From Pseudomonadales bacterium (GTDB lineage Bacteria; Pseudomonadota; Gammaproteobacteria; Pseudomonadales; Ketobacteraceae), in assembly GCA_002708905.1 (NCBI GenBank), contig PAPM01000039.1, positions 310,001 to 374,000 of the forward strand: DNA of 64,000 nucleotides, read 5' to 3'. This document shows, piece by piece, positions 26,698 through 35,139 of this stretch; positions within the stretch are counted from its first letter, which is position 1; each line of letters opens with the position of its first letter. The notes under the pieces were generated by a model. The model searched no databases. It was not told the origin of the DNA and saw only the letters and a program-made list of their open reading frames with translations. The translations under genes and the position numbers were made by a program.

Positions 26698-28236
26698 CTA
26701 ATGCTCCAACATCGCCTTCACTTTGGCCTTGAGTACTTTTCCGGTCGCATTTTTCGGTAACTCCGACGCAACCAAGTAGCGCTTGGGCCGCTTGAAACGC
26801 GCCAAGTGCTCAATACAGAACTGATCAATTTCATCGCTGCTTAGTTCCGCACCGGCTTCAGTGACCACCACCGCCGCCACAGATTCACCCCATTCAGGAT
26901 CTGTCACGCCCACCACACAGGCTTCCTTAATGTCTGGATGGGTGATCAGTATCTCTTCCACTTCCCGCGGATAGATATTGGTACCACCACTGATAATCAG
27001 ATCCTTGGAACGATCCTTCAAGGTCAGCACACCGTTAACATCAAACGTACCGATATCGCCGGTGTACAACCAGCCATCCCGGATCGTATCCGCCGTGGCT
27101 GGCGGGTTTTCCCAATAGCCCTGCATTACGGTGGGACCACGCACCACGATTTCTCCTGCGGTTCCGGCCGGCAGTGGCTTGCCTTGCTCATCCACCACGG
27201 CGACCTCCACACTGGAAAACGGTGAGCCTACCGAGCCCAGATACGCTGAATCATTTTGCTCATAGGCCTGCTGTACGGCTTGCCTGGTCATGCCGGTAAT
27301 GGTCATAGGTGTTTCGCCCTGCCCGTAGATCTGCGCAATCTTGGGACCGAATTTTCTCAGTGCATTAATACAGTCCTGCACATACAACGGGCCGCCCCCC
27401 AGAATGATGGTCTTTAATCCCGGCAGGGAATCGGTGGCAGGATCTTCCAGCAACCGTTGCAGCATGGTGGGTGCGGCAAACACCCGGCTGTTACCAAAAT
27501 GATTAATCAACGACACCAGTTCCGGCCCGTTGAATTTGCCGGACACCGGCACAACCTGACAGGCACCTTTGATAATGTGGGGAATGATGTACAACCCGGA
27601 ACCGTGGCTCATGGGCGCCGCGTGAATCAGGTGATCACCGCTCTCCACTTCCTCCAGATCCTGAAAAAACGCATCCGCCATGGCCAGTAGATTACCATGG
27701 GTCAGCGTTGCCCCTTTAGGTCGGCCGGTGGTGCCGCTAGTGTAAAACAGCCACGCAGGCAATTCAGCATTCTGGGAAACAGGTAGCAGGCTTGCAGTAT
27801 CCACCTGACTTAATTGCCTGGACAACTCATCGGAGTTAACGGACAGAACCGTTATGTCCCGGGCGCTGTCATCACAGGCTTTATTGATAGTGGGCAACAG
27901 AGCATCGCTGACAAGACACACCCTGGAACGGGAGTGTTCCAACATATACTGAAAGTCGGAGGCATGCCCCTTGGCATTCATGGGCACAGCGATCAGCCCC
28001 AGACGCCAACAGGCGTAAAGGGTTTCTATGTAGGCCGGACAATTAGTCATTGCCAGGCCTACACAGTCACCTTCAGCCAAACCCAGTTGTTGCAGCAGAG
28101 CCGCCAGCTGTTCCACCCGTTCCAGCAGCTGTTGCCAACTGACATAAACGGCTTCGCCATGATAAATGGCGGGCTGCTCCGCGAACTGTTCAGCCGTGCG
28201 ATAGAGTGTGCTTGCGATGTTGTTTGCTAAGCTCAT
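26698..28236 (-). CDS. Acyl-CoA synthetase (AMP-binding family)
   Basis: 512 aa adenylate-forming ligase. The phosphate loop is YTSGTTGRPKGATLTH, the adenine-binding segment is IAQIYGQGETPM, GDIGTFD carries the ribose-binding Asp, and the C-terminal NATGKVLK carries the catalytic Lys. It activates a carboxylic acid to the CoA thioester via an acyl-adenylate. Last gene of a four-gene operon, 14 bp after the acyl-CoA dehydrogenase. The YGQGET segment varies from the usual YGxTE. The substrate is likely a medium-chain, branched or ring-derived acid, given the Rieske and ThDP enzymes upstream. Confidence 0.95.
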   Translation of the reverse strand: MSLANNIASTLYRTAEQFAEQPAIYHGEAVYVSWQQLLERVEQLAALLQQLGLAEGDCVGLAMTNCPAYIETLYACWRLGLIAVPMNAKGHASDFQYMLEHSRSRVCLVSDALLPTINKACDDSARDITVLSVNSDELSRQLSQVDTASLLPVSQNAELPAWLFYTSGTTGRPKGATLTHGNLLAMADAFFQDLEEVESGDHLIHAAPMSHGSGLYIIPHIIKGACQVVPVSGKFNGPELVSLINHFGNSRVFAAPTMLQRLLEDPATDSLPGLKTIILGGGPLYVQDCINALRKFGPKIAQIYGQGETPMTITGMTRQAVQQAYEQNDSAYLGSVGSPFSSVEVAVVDEQGKPLPAGTAGEIVVRGPTVMQGYWENPPATADTIRDGWLYTGDIGTFDVNGVLTLKDRSKDLIISGGTNIYPREVEEILITHPDIKEACVVGVTDPEWGESVAAVVVTEAGAELSSDEIDQFCIEHLARFKRPKRYLVASELPKNATGKVLKAKVKAMLEH

Positions 28237-28250
28237 GGCGATGACTTCTG

Positions 28251-29417
28251 TTAATACGATTTCGGCAGATCCAACACTTTCTCGGCAATAAAATTCAGGA
28301 TCATGTGGGGGCTCACCGGCGCCGTACGTGGAATCAGAATTTCACGCAGATAGCGCTCCACATGATACTCCTGCGCATAACCCATGCCACCCAAAGTCAG
28401 CATCGCTGTATGACAAGCTTCAAAGCCTGCTTCCGCCGCCAGGTATTTTCCGGCATTGGCTTCCACGCCACATTCTTCATTAGCGTCAAACAGGCAGGCC
28501 GCTTTCATCACCATCAGGTTGGCTGCTTCCACCTGCGCCCAGCACTTGGCCAACGGATGTTGGATGCCCTGGTTCATACCAATGGGGCGATCGAACACCA
28601 CCCGTTCTTTGGCATAGGCAGCGGCTTTTTTGATAGCCACGCGACCCAGGCCAACGGCTTCGGCACCCAACAAAATACGTTCCGGATTCAAGCCCTGCAG
28701 AATAATTTTAAAGCCGTCTCCTTCTGCACCGATACGATTTTCTTCCGGAATAAACAGCTCATTGATGAACAGCATATTGGAACCCACCGCATGCCGTCCC
28801 ATCTTGGGGATGATGCGGGCTTCCACTTTACTGCGATCAAGATCGGTAAAGAACAACGACAGGCCCTGGGTTTTCTTTTTACAGTCTTCCAGTGGCGTAG
28901 TGCGGGCCAGCAGCATGACTTTATCCGCCACATGGGCATTGGTGATCCAGATCTTTTCACCCCGCACCACGTAGCCACCATCGCATTTTTCCGCCCGGGT
29001 TTTAAGCTTGGTGGTATCCAGTCCCACATTGGGCTCGGTGACGGCAAAACACATCTTCTGCTCACCGGATAAAATCGGCGGCATCATACGTTGTTGTTGG
29101 TCCGGGGTGCCAAACAGGGTAATCGGCTCCATGCTGAATACCGGGCCGTGGATGCTGGATGCCGCCGTCATACCGCCACCGGATTCCGCCACTGCCTGCA
29201 TCATGATAGCGGCTTCGGTAATACCTAACCCAGCGCCACCCACCGTTTCCGGCATGGCCACACCCAACCAACCAGCTTCCGCCATTGAGGTGAAAAACTC
29301 GAAGGGAAATTCTCCCTTACGATCCAGCGCCAGCCAATAGTCATCGGAAAATTGCGCGCAGTGTTTGGACACCGCCTCACGAATGCTGCGCTGATCTTCA
29401 GTAAACGAGAAATCCAC
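28251..29417 (-). CDS. Acyl-CoA dehydrogenase
   Basis: 388 aa, usual length. It shows the FAD/substrate segments CFAVTEPNVGLDTTKLKTRAE and WITNAHVADKVMLLART, the helix RVVFDRPIGMNQGIQHPLA, and LTLGGMGYAQEYHVERYLREILI near the C-terminus. It introduces a trans-2,3 double bond in an acyl-CoA and passes electrons to ETF. The usual TEPxxGSD is TEPNVGLD, a small change near the FAD site. Third gene of the operon, 12 bp after the ThDP enzyme. Confidence 0.94.
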   Translation of the reverse strand: MDFSFTEDQRSIREAVSKHCAQFSDDYWLALDRKGEFPFEFFTSMAEAGWLGVAMPETVGGAGLGITEAAIMMQAVAESGGGMTAASSIHGPVFSMEPITLFGTPDQQQRMMPPILSGEQKMCFAVTEPNVGLDTTKLKTRAEKCDGGYVVRGEKIWITNAHVADKVMLLARTTPLEDCKKKTQGLSLFFTDLDRSKVEARIIPKMGRHAVGSNMLFINELFIPEENRIGAEGDGFKIILQGLNPERILLGAEAVGLGRVAIKKAAAYAKERVVFDRPIGMNQGIQHPLAKCWAQVEAANLMVMKAACLFDANEECGVEANAGKYLAAEAGFEACHTAMLTLGGMGYAQEYHVERYLREILIPRTAPVSPHMILNFIAEKVLDLPKSY

Positions 29418-29429
29418 GGGCGTGCTCCT

Positions 29430-31157
29430 TTACTGCTGGCCTTCGGCGTACCAGGTACGGAAGCGATCGTAGTTGGGTGTGTTCAGGTTCTCGTTACCAC
29501 CGTGGTTGATCACCGGATCAATGGGCACATGAATCACAGTAGGCTTACCGCTCTCGAACGCAGCGGTAATTGCAGCACCCAGGTCTTCGCCTTTTTCCAC
29601 ATACACACCTTCACAACCATGGCCACGGGCAATCTCGTCAAAGCGCACGTTCTTACTCCAGTGCACACCGGGCTCTGTGGTTTTGCCATGGCCGAAGGTT
29701 CGTTTATATACGCCAACTTCCAGGCCCCAGGCGTTGTCCACCGCCACTACGATGACCATGGGCAGATTAAAGCGTTGCACCACTTCCAGTTCGGCAATGT
29801 GATAGAGGAAGGCAGAATCACTGGTGGTGAACAACACCGGACGCTTGCCACCATCGGCAATGGAGGCGCCTACTGCGTATGGCAAACCGGTGCCCAGACA
29901 ACCGAAGTTCTGGTTCCAGATCACATCGCGGGGTTTGCTCTGCAGATAGGTCCAGGTGAAGATAACGGTGCAACCGCCGTCACGCACATGAATGGCATTC
30001 TCCGGCATGGCCTTGGTGGCTTCGATAACCCACTGGCCGGTGTGTACACGGCCGCTTTCGGTGGAGAAATCCTGCTGGGTCAGCGCCTGCAGGCGGTCTT
30101 TGTCTTCCTGAATCCAGCGTTGCAGATCCGGGTGGTCTGCACGGGGGCTGTCTTTCAAGGCGGCGGACAACTGCGGCACCACAGTGCGCAGGTCACCTAC
30201 CAAGGGCACATCAATGGGTCGGTTCTGGCCAATGGCTTCCGGATCAAGCTCCACATAGATCCACTTACGGTCCACATTGCCTTCTGCCCACAGATAACCG
30301 CGGCCGTAATGCACCGGCTCACCGATTTCAGTACCGATGGCCACCACCACATCGGCCTTAGCCACGATCTCGTCGGCCACTTCCGCAAACAGATAGGGGA
30401 AGGTACGGTCTTCAATGCCTTCGATAAAAGCGTTACCGCCGGAGGTCTGCAGTACCGGGCAGCCCATCAACTCTGCCAGTTCCCTCACTTTTTGGCCGGC
30501 GCGGGTGCACTGCACAGCATGCCCTACCAACAGCACCGGACATTCGGCATTTTTAATCAACTCTGCCGCCTTGGCCACCATGTCGCCATCGGCGCCGGGT
30601 TCCACCAAACGGTAGGATGACGGCGGCAGTGCCGGTGGCACATCCAGCTCCTGCAAAATAACGTGGGAGGGATATTCAATATAAACCGGGCCGGGAGTAC
30701 CTGACTGGCACACGCGTAAAGCATGACGAATGATTTCATCGGTCTGGTCGGCGTATTCGATGCTGGCACTGTATTTTACGGAGTTTTCAAACAGTGCTTT
30801 CTGTTGCACAAACTGGATACGACCGCGCCGCACCCGTTGCTCGGTGATACGGGCACGCTGACCGCCGATATAAATCACCGGGGAGTTCTCCACCAGGGAA
30901 TTCATCATGGAGCCGGCGGACAAGGCAATACCCGGGCCCAACGTGGCAATACAGAGTGCGGGGGTACCGTTCATACGGGCATAGCCTTCCGCCATAAAGC
31001 CGGCTGCCAATTCATGGTGAGGAGTTACCACAGTCCAGCCACGCTTTTCCGCTGCCACAAACATATGCACGAAATTGGGATCGGGAATACCGAAAATGGT
31101 CTTCACACCTTCCGCTTCAAACAGCTCCAGAATGCGCTCATAAACAGGGACTGCCAT
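29430..31157 (-). CDS. Thiamine-diphosphate enzyme, acetolactate synthase/2-hydroxyacyl-CoA lyase-like
   Basis: 575 aa with the three-domain layout of the pyruvate-oxidase family: N-terminal pyrimidine domain with the catalytic Glu in VVTPHHELAAGFMAEGYAR, a central domain, and a C-terminal ThDP/Mg domain TTSDSAFLYHIAELEVVQRFNLP ... VVAVDNAWG. The motif is SDS-AF where most enzymes have GDGSF; the DSAF part resembles 2-hydroxyacyl-CoA lyases and oxalyl-CoA decarboxylases (GDSAF), but the first Gly is Ser. A C-C bond cleavage or ligation on a 2-keto or 2-hydroxyacyl substrate is likely. GGAGAG lies seven bases before the start. Second gene of the operon, 70 bp after the Rieske gene. Confidence 0.9.
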   Translation of the reverse strand: MAVPVYERILELFEAEGVKTIFGIPDPNFVHMFVAAEKRGWTVVTPHHELAAGFMAEGYARMNGTPALCIATLGPGIALSAGSMMNSLVENSPVIYIGGQRARITEQRVRRGRIQFVQQKALFENSVKYSASIEYADQTDEIIRHALRVCQSGTPGPVYIEYPSHVILQELDVPPALPPSSYRLVEPGADGDMVAKAAELIKNAECPVLLVGHAVQCTRAGQKVRELAELMGCPVLQTSGGNAFIEGIEDRTFPYLFAEVADEIVAKADVVVAIGTEIGEPVHYGRGYLWAEGNVDRKWIYVELDPEAIGQNRPIDVPLVGDLRTVVPQLSAALKDSPRADHPDLQRWIQEDKDRLQALTQQDFSTESGRVHTGQWVIEATKAMPENAIHVRDGGCTVIFTWTYLQSKPRDVIWNQNFGCLGTGLPYAVGASIADGGKRPVLFTTSDSAFLYHIAELEVVQRFNLPMVIVVAVDNAWGLEVGVYKRTFGHGKTTEPGVHWSKNVRFDEIARGHGCEGVYVEKGEDLGAAITAAFESGKPTVIHVPIDPVINHGGNENLNTPNYDRFRTWYAEGQQ

Positions 31158-31227
31158 AACAAAACTCTCCAGTAATTTGTGATTATTCTTAATTGCGCTG
31201 ACGGCTGAGCCTTTTGGTTTCCCAGGC

Positions 31228-32616
31228 TCAGCCTTTCAATTTCTTAGGTCCGCCTTTTAATTTTTCCGGCGCACCGCTACCCATATACCGGGCCAGATTA
31301 CGGTGAAAATTCGCGGTGGCCCGTTCCATATAAGGATTGGGTTTGGGCCCGGAAAAACCGGCAGACTTCATACCCTGCTGCACTGCCGCCATATTGGAAA
31401 AATCCTGTGACAACACATAGCACCAATCTTCTGCGGTGGCTTCACAGTATTGCCACTCAGTTTCAGGCTCTTCACCCTTGGGGAATAACTGATATACCGC
31501 GCCTTCAAAAATGCACTTATCAGGATCGTACTTATAGGGACGAGCGCTGTAGCACAGCATATTGTTAACCGAATGGCCGATTTGGAAATTAGGGAAAATC
31601 TGCCAGGCGGTGCCACTTTCTCCCACCACCTTGGGATCTACCGTTGGCCACACCACACCACGGGCTTCGTCATCCGCGCGGGCAGATTGCAGCCAGTGCT
31701 GCAGCACCTCCCCTGCCGGTGTGCCTTCTGGTAATTCATCCTTCAAACGCAGGGCGGCGTCCACCAGCGTTTGCGTAGTATTGGTGTTGGCGTTTTCCCA
31801 GGTGTAAACCTGCAATTCTGCGGTTGAGATTCGAGGATCTTTTTCCGTACCTACCCGTAGTTTTGCTGCCTGGTTGGCGTCCATATCCTTGGGTGCATCG
31901 TAGCCGATATTGCTGTGCTTGCCCTGCGCCCGCCCCCAGCCACGGAAAGAACCAAATTGGTTAAATTCAGGATGCGTGGTCTGCACATGATAGGTTTCGT
32001 TAAAGGCTTCCAACGCCACTTTCCAGTTGCAATCGAAAATGCCCCACTTGCGCCAGCGGCAACGCATGTTCTGCAATTGGAACGGATCGAGTAAAGCGGC
32101 CGCAGGTGCGAGGTAATCCAGCAGCGGTTCGCAATCCGGATCCAGGTTAATCCAGATCCATCCCCCCCAGACATCCATCTTCACCGGCGACAGATCGCTG
32201 CAGCCATCTAATGCGCCCTGCCAATCTTCCACCAGTGGAATCTGATTGTTGTCGCCATTCAAGTCAAAGCGCCAGCCGTGGTAGTTACAGAAAAAATTCT
32301 GTTTCTTACCGCTGGCATTGCGCTTACCTGCAGGGACATCCACCAACCGACGACCACGGTGGGGACAGACATTGTGGAATGCGTTGATCTGATGTTCAGA
32401 ACTGCGAACAATAATGACGGAGTCGTCCAGAATCTCATAGGTGATGAACTGGCCCACCTCTGCAACCTCTTCCACCCGACCGGCCTGCAACCACACCTTG
32501 CGCCAGAGCCGGTCGCGCTCCGCTCTGGCGTACTCCGGGGAAATATAGGCTTCCGGGGAGAAGGTTACCGCTTGTTCCAGTTCATCTTCTTGCAGCGTAT
32601 TATTGTTATCGTTCAT
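31228..32616 (-). CDS. Rieske aromatic-ring-hydroxylating-type oxygenase, alpha subunit
   Basis: 462 aa from the ATG at 32616 (AGGA five bases upstream); an in-frame start 21 bp earlier is less likely. The Rieske [2Fe-2S] ligands are Cys84 and His86 in NVCPHRGRRL and Cys110 and His113 in CNYHGWRF. The mononuclear iron site has His210 and His215 in NETYHVQTTH and probably Asp405 in SQDFSNM. No beta subunit, ferredoxin or reductase is encoded beside it, so it may be a one-subunit terminal oxygenase using a shared reductase. It is the first gene of the operon and sits below the dyad pair at 32691-32776. The C-terminal GGPKKLKG tail is short and basic. Confidence 0.94.
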   Translation of the reverse strand: MNDNNNTLQEDELEQAVTFSPEAYISPEYARAERDRLWRKVWLQAGRVEEVAEVGQFITYEILDDSVIIVRSSEHQINAFHNVCPHRGRRLVDVPAGKRNASGKKQNFFCNYHGWRFDLNGDNNQIPLVEDWQGALDGCSDLSPVKMDVWGGWIWINLDPDCEPLLDYLAPAAALLDPFQLQNMRCRWRKWGIFDCNWKVALEAFNETYHVQTTHPEFNQFGSFRGWGRAQGKHSNIGYDAPKDMDANQAAKLRVGTEKDPRISTAELQVYTWENANTNTTQTLVDAALRLKDELPEGTPAGEVLQHWLQSARADDEARGVVWPTVDPKVVGESGTAWQIFPNFQIGHSVNNMLCYSARPYKYDPDKCIFEGAVYQLFPKGEEPETEWQYCEATAEDWCYVLSQDFSNMAAVQQGMKSAGFSGPKPNPYMERATANFHRNLARYMGSGAPEKLKGGPKKLKG

Positions 32617-32690
32617 TCCTGTCCTCGCGAATTGCACCAGCAGCTAAAGGCTGGGTCGACGGCAATGATGCGTAATGACACAGACCAAAA

Positions 32691-32776
32691 TGTCCGTACA
32701 TATAAACACCTAACATTGGCATTTATACCGCACTCTTTCGGATACAATAAAGATCTATTTGAAATATGTACGGACA
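32691..32776 (-). promoter_or_regulatory. Two inverted TGT-N4-ACA dyads in the Rieske-operon promoter region
   Basis: A 13-bp word TGTCCGTACATAT at 32691-32703 recurs as its exact reverse complement at 32764-32776, 60 bp apart. Within each, TGTCCGTACA/TGTACGGACA is itself a TGT-N4-ACA dyad, the style of many TetR or GntR operators. On the minus strand a -10-like TATAAA lies between them, close to the left copy. Two regulator dimers, possibly with DNA looping, is inferred. No regulator gene adjoins. Confidence 0.65.
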
Positions 32777-32833
32777 AATTGTGAAGATAATTCTATTGCA
32801 CTTTTAGCATCGTGCGTCCCCGGTTAGCGCTGC

Positions 32834-34252
32834 TTACACCGAGGCGTCAGCCCGGCGCAAGCCAGCCCTCCCCTGGATACCCGCTGCTTCGGTCAGTGCA
32901 TCCAATTCTTGCTGCAGGTACGCCAGCAGACTCTGCACTTTAGGGAACGCCCGGGGGCAAGCCACCAAACCAACATCCACACCATCATGCCTGCTCAACA
33001 GCGTAATGTTTAAGCCACTGCCATCAATCAGCAACGAGGCGGGGTAGATACCCTTAACCTTGGCCCCCTGCCAATACATGGTCTCCTTTGGCCCAGGAAC
33101 ATGGGATATGCATATATTCCCCAACGCGTAATCCTTATTTTTCTCTTTTATCGCGTAGTAGGTAGCAGGAATCGCCAGCTTCAGTGCGGCGCAAATAATG
33201 GTTTGATCCGGCGACAACTGACGCAGGTGTTCCTTGTTGTAATCCATGCAACGCTTGATGGCCTGCAGTCGCGCCACGGGGTCCTCCAGGTGGGTGGCCA
33301 AATTGGCAAAGGTGAAGGCGACCTCGTTACCCAACGTGGTGTTATCACGCCGGATGGAAACCGGCACCCCGGCAATGAGCGATTCATCGGGCAGGTCATC
33401 CTGCGCGATCAGATAACGACGCAAAGCACCACCACACATGGCCAGAACCACATCATTTGAAGTGGCACCACAGGCTCTGGCAACCGCCCTGATCTGATCG
33501 GCAGAATAGGTTTGAGCGGCAAAACGCCGGGAAGCACTCACCTGCCGGTTAAACTTGCAACGGGGGGCATGACCCGCCACCACAAAGTCAGGGTTATGTT
33601 GGCGCAGATCCTCCCAGTTGCTGCGAAGCTCCTTAAGCACCGGCCGCACCGAGCGCAGTGGCTCACGGGCAAAAGACCGCACCGCCCTCAGTACATTGAC
33701 GCGGGAACGCGAGGGCACCGGCGAATGGTGTTTCTTCTTGGCATCAAGGGGTATCGCCCAGGGTGCCGGCTTCGACTTCGATGCTTCACGATCATTTGAC
33801 ATGGATTTCAAGGTCATCTGAATCATCGAGACGCCATCCATCACCGAGTGGTGAAACTTGAAGTACACCGCAAAGCGACCATCCTCAAAACCTTCGATGA
33901 GATAGAACATCCACAAAGGGTAAGCACGATCAAGATGCCCGGAATGGACCCGGGAAATCATCGCCAACAACTCCTTGGGGCGACCGGGCTTGGGCAGAGA
34001 AATGTGGGCAAAATGTTGATTGATATCGAAATCGTTGGTTTCTTTCCAATAATGCACGCCCCGCTTTTGCACCAGGCGCTGCCTGCAGGGCCCCACCGGT
34101 TTAGTGTACTGCCTGAGTTTCCTGGCTAGCTCGGTGACGAATTCAGGCGCGCTGTCCTCAGGCTCCAAGACCACCAGACCGCCAATATGAAGGGGCATTC
34201 TTCGACTTTCGAGACGCAGGAACGCGTCATCAATCAGGCTCAGTTTTTTCAC
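32834..34252 (-). CDS. Wax ester synthase/diacylglycerol acyltransferase (WS/DGAT) 2
   Basis: 472 aa if started at the GTG at 34252, which aligns with the start of the first copy (VKKLSLIDDAFLRLESRR against VKKLGMIDDTFLRFESRR) and has AAGGA nine bases upstream. An ATG 57 bp further upstream (34309) would add 19 residues unlike the family. Catalytic HHSVMDG at His134, His135, Asp139, Gly140. Also PLWMFYLIEG, NDVVLAMCGGALRRYL and NICISHVPGPKETMYWQGA. Same reaction as copy 1, with similarity across the whole length but clear divergence, so the two may differ in acyl or alcohol preference. Confidence 0.93.
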   Translation of the reverse strand: MKKLSLIDDAFLRLESRRMPLHIGGLVVLEPEDSAPEFVTELARKLRQYTKPVGPCRQRLVQKRGVHYWKETNDFDINQHFAHISLPKPGRPKELLAMISRVHSGHLDRAYPLWMFYLIEGFEDGRFAVYFKFHHSVMDGVSMIQMTLKSMSNDREASKSKPAPWAIPLDAKKKHHSPVPSRSRVNVLRAVRSFAREPLRSVRPVLKELRSNWEDLRQHNPDFVVAGHAPRCKFNRQVSASRRFAAQTYSADQIRAVARACGATSNDVVLAMCGGALRRYLIAQDDLPDESLIAGVPVSIRRDNTTLGNEVAFTFANLATHLEDPVARLQAIKRCMDYNKEHLRQLSPDQTIICAALKLAIPATYYAIKEKNKDYALGNICISHVPGPKETMYWQGAKVKGIYPASLLIDGSGLNITLLSRHDGVDVGLVACPRAFPKVQSLLAYLQQELDALTEAAGIQGRAGLRRADASV

Positions 34253-34608
34253 AGGCACGCATCCTTGTTGCCAGCTCACGCGGCTCATTATTGTTGTTGG
34301 AATCGTCAACCCAGTTTAGAGCTAAACCACCTAAAATTGAAAGGGTATTGATGAAAGGAGATACCGGCCATGGGTTCCTTCCCAATCAGATCCAGGCCAA
34401 CAAATACTGTATTTATACACAGCTTTCCATTCTAATTGTCTGGGTCAAATCTGGCGTGGTAAAAAAAGACCAGACTAACGGAAGGCCTAAGCACAGACGT
34501 CCATACTTATAGTTGATAAGCAGTTCCTTTTAGATTTCTTGAGTTATACGGCGCGTCAAGCCATCAACACATAACGCAGACTCAAGTGCCACTAAGCCTG
34601 AGATACTG
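34253..34608. other. AT-rich spacer upstream of the cold-shock gene
   Basis: About 356 bp between the divergently read WS/DGAT 2 and the cold-shock promoter. It should hold the WS/DGAT promoter. I see no coding frame with support, no tRNA and no strong hairpin. Confidence 0.4.
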
Positions 34609-34609
34609 T

Positions 34610-34636
34610 TTGACTTTACCCTGTATGCTCTATACT
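34610..34636 (+). promoter_or_regulatory. Sigma-70-type promoter of the cold-shock gene
   Basis: TTGACT at 34610-34615 and TATACT at 34631-34636 with a 15-bp spacer (16 bp if read as TTTGAC). Transcription would begin near 34643, giving a leader of about 150 nt before the ATG at 34795, the long 5' leader typical of cspA-type genes. Confidence 0.6.
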
Positions 34637-34794
34637 GTGGGCACAGCTTGAAAGTAAGTCTATTTTTATTACCTCCATTTCGTTGCATTCTTTGTAGTTC
34701 TTCGTCCTGTAGTTTCTAAATCTCTATTTATTTTTCCCGCTTATTCGTGCCTCACGAAGGCATTCTCATATTTTCTAGATACAGGATATTTATC

Positions 34795-35004
34795 ATGTCT
34801 AATACAACTACTGGCATCGTAAAATGGTTCAACGAATCAAAAGGCTTTGGCTTTATAGAGCAAAAGTCTGGTCCAGACGTTTTTGCCCACTTTAGTGCAA
34901 TCGTAAGCTCTGGCTTTAAAACACTAACTGAAGGGCAGCAGGTCGAGTTCAATGTAACGCAAGGCCAAAAAGGCCCTCAGGCTGAGAACATCGTAGCTAT
35001 CTAA
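34795..35004 (+). CDS. CspA-family cold-shock protein
   Basis: 69 aa, a standard single cold-shock domain. The start at 34795 has AGGA eight bases upstream. RNP1 is present as KGFGFIEQ and RNP2 as VFAHFSAI, the nucleic-acid-binding strands. The protein binds single-stranded RNA or DNA and acts as an RNA chaperone. The gene is monocistronic: its own promoter with a roughly 150-nt leader and a strong terminator at 35021. RNA-level control by the leader is likely from family knowledge; it is not proven by the sequence. Confidence 0.97.
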   Translation: MSNTTTGIVKWFNESKGFGFIEQKSGPDVFAHFSAIVSSGFKTLTEGQQVEFNVTQGQKGPQAENIVAI

Positions 35005-35020
35005 AGATCGCTATTCTTGA

Positions 35021-35052
35021 AAAGGCAAGCTGTAATGGCTTGCCTTTTTTTG
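35021..35052 (+). terminator. Intrinsic terminator after the cold-shock gene
   Basis: Stem AAGGCAAGC (35022-35030) with GCTTGCCTT (35038-35046), loop of 7, followed by a run of T. Strong rho-independent terminator. Confidence 0.9.
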
Positions 35053-35139
35053 TGCCTAAAATACAGTTGCCCTCCACCTTGTTCTGGCACCAGGATTCCT
35101 CCGTCTTGAACAATGCGCCGTGCAAACTTCACATATTTA

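Noticed and set aside
29352-30620. 422-codon plus-strand frame opposite the ThDP enzyme
   Set aside because: Shadow of a well-supported minus-strand gene with overlapping operon structure.
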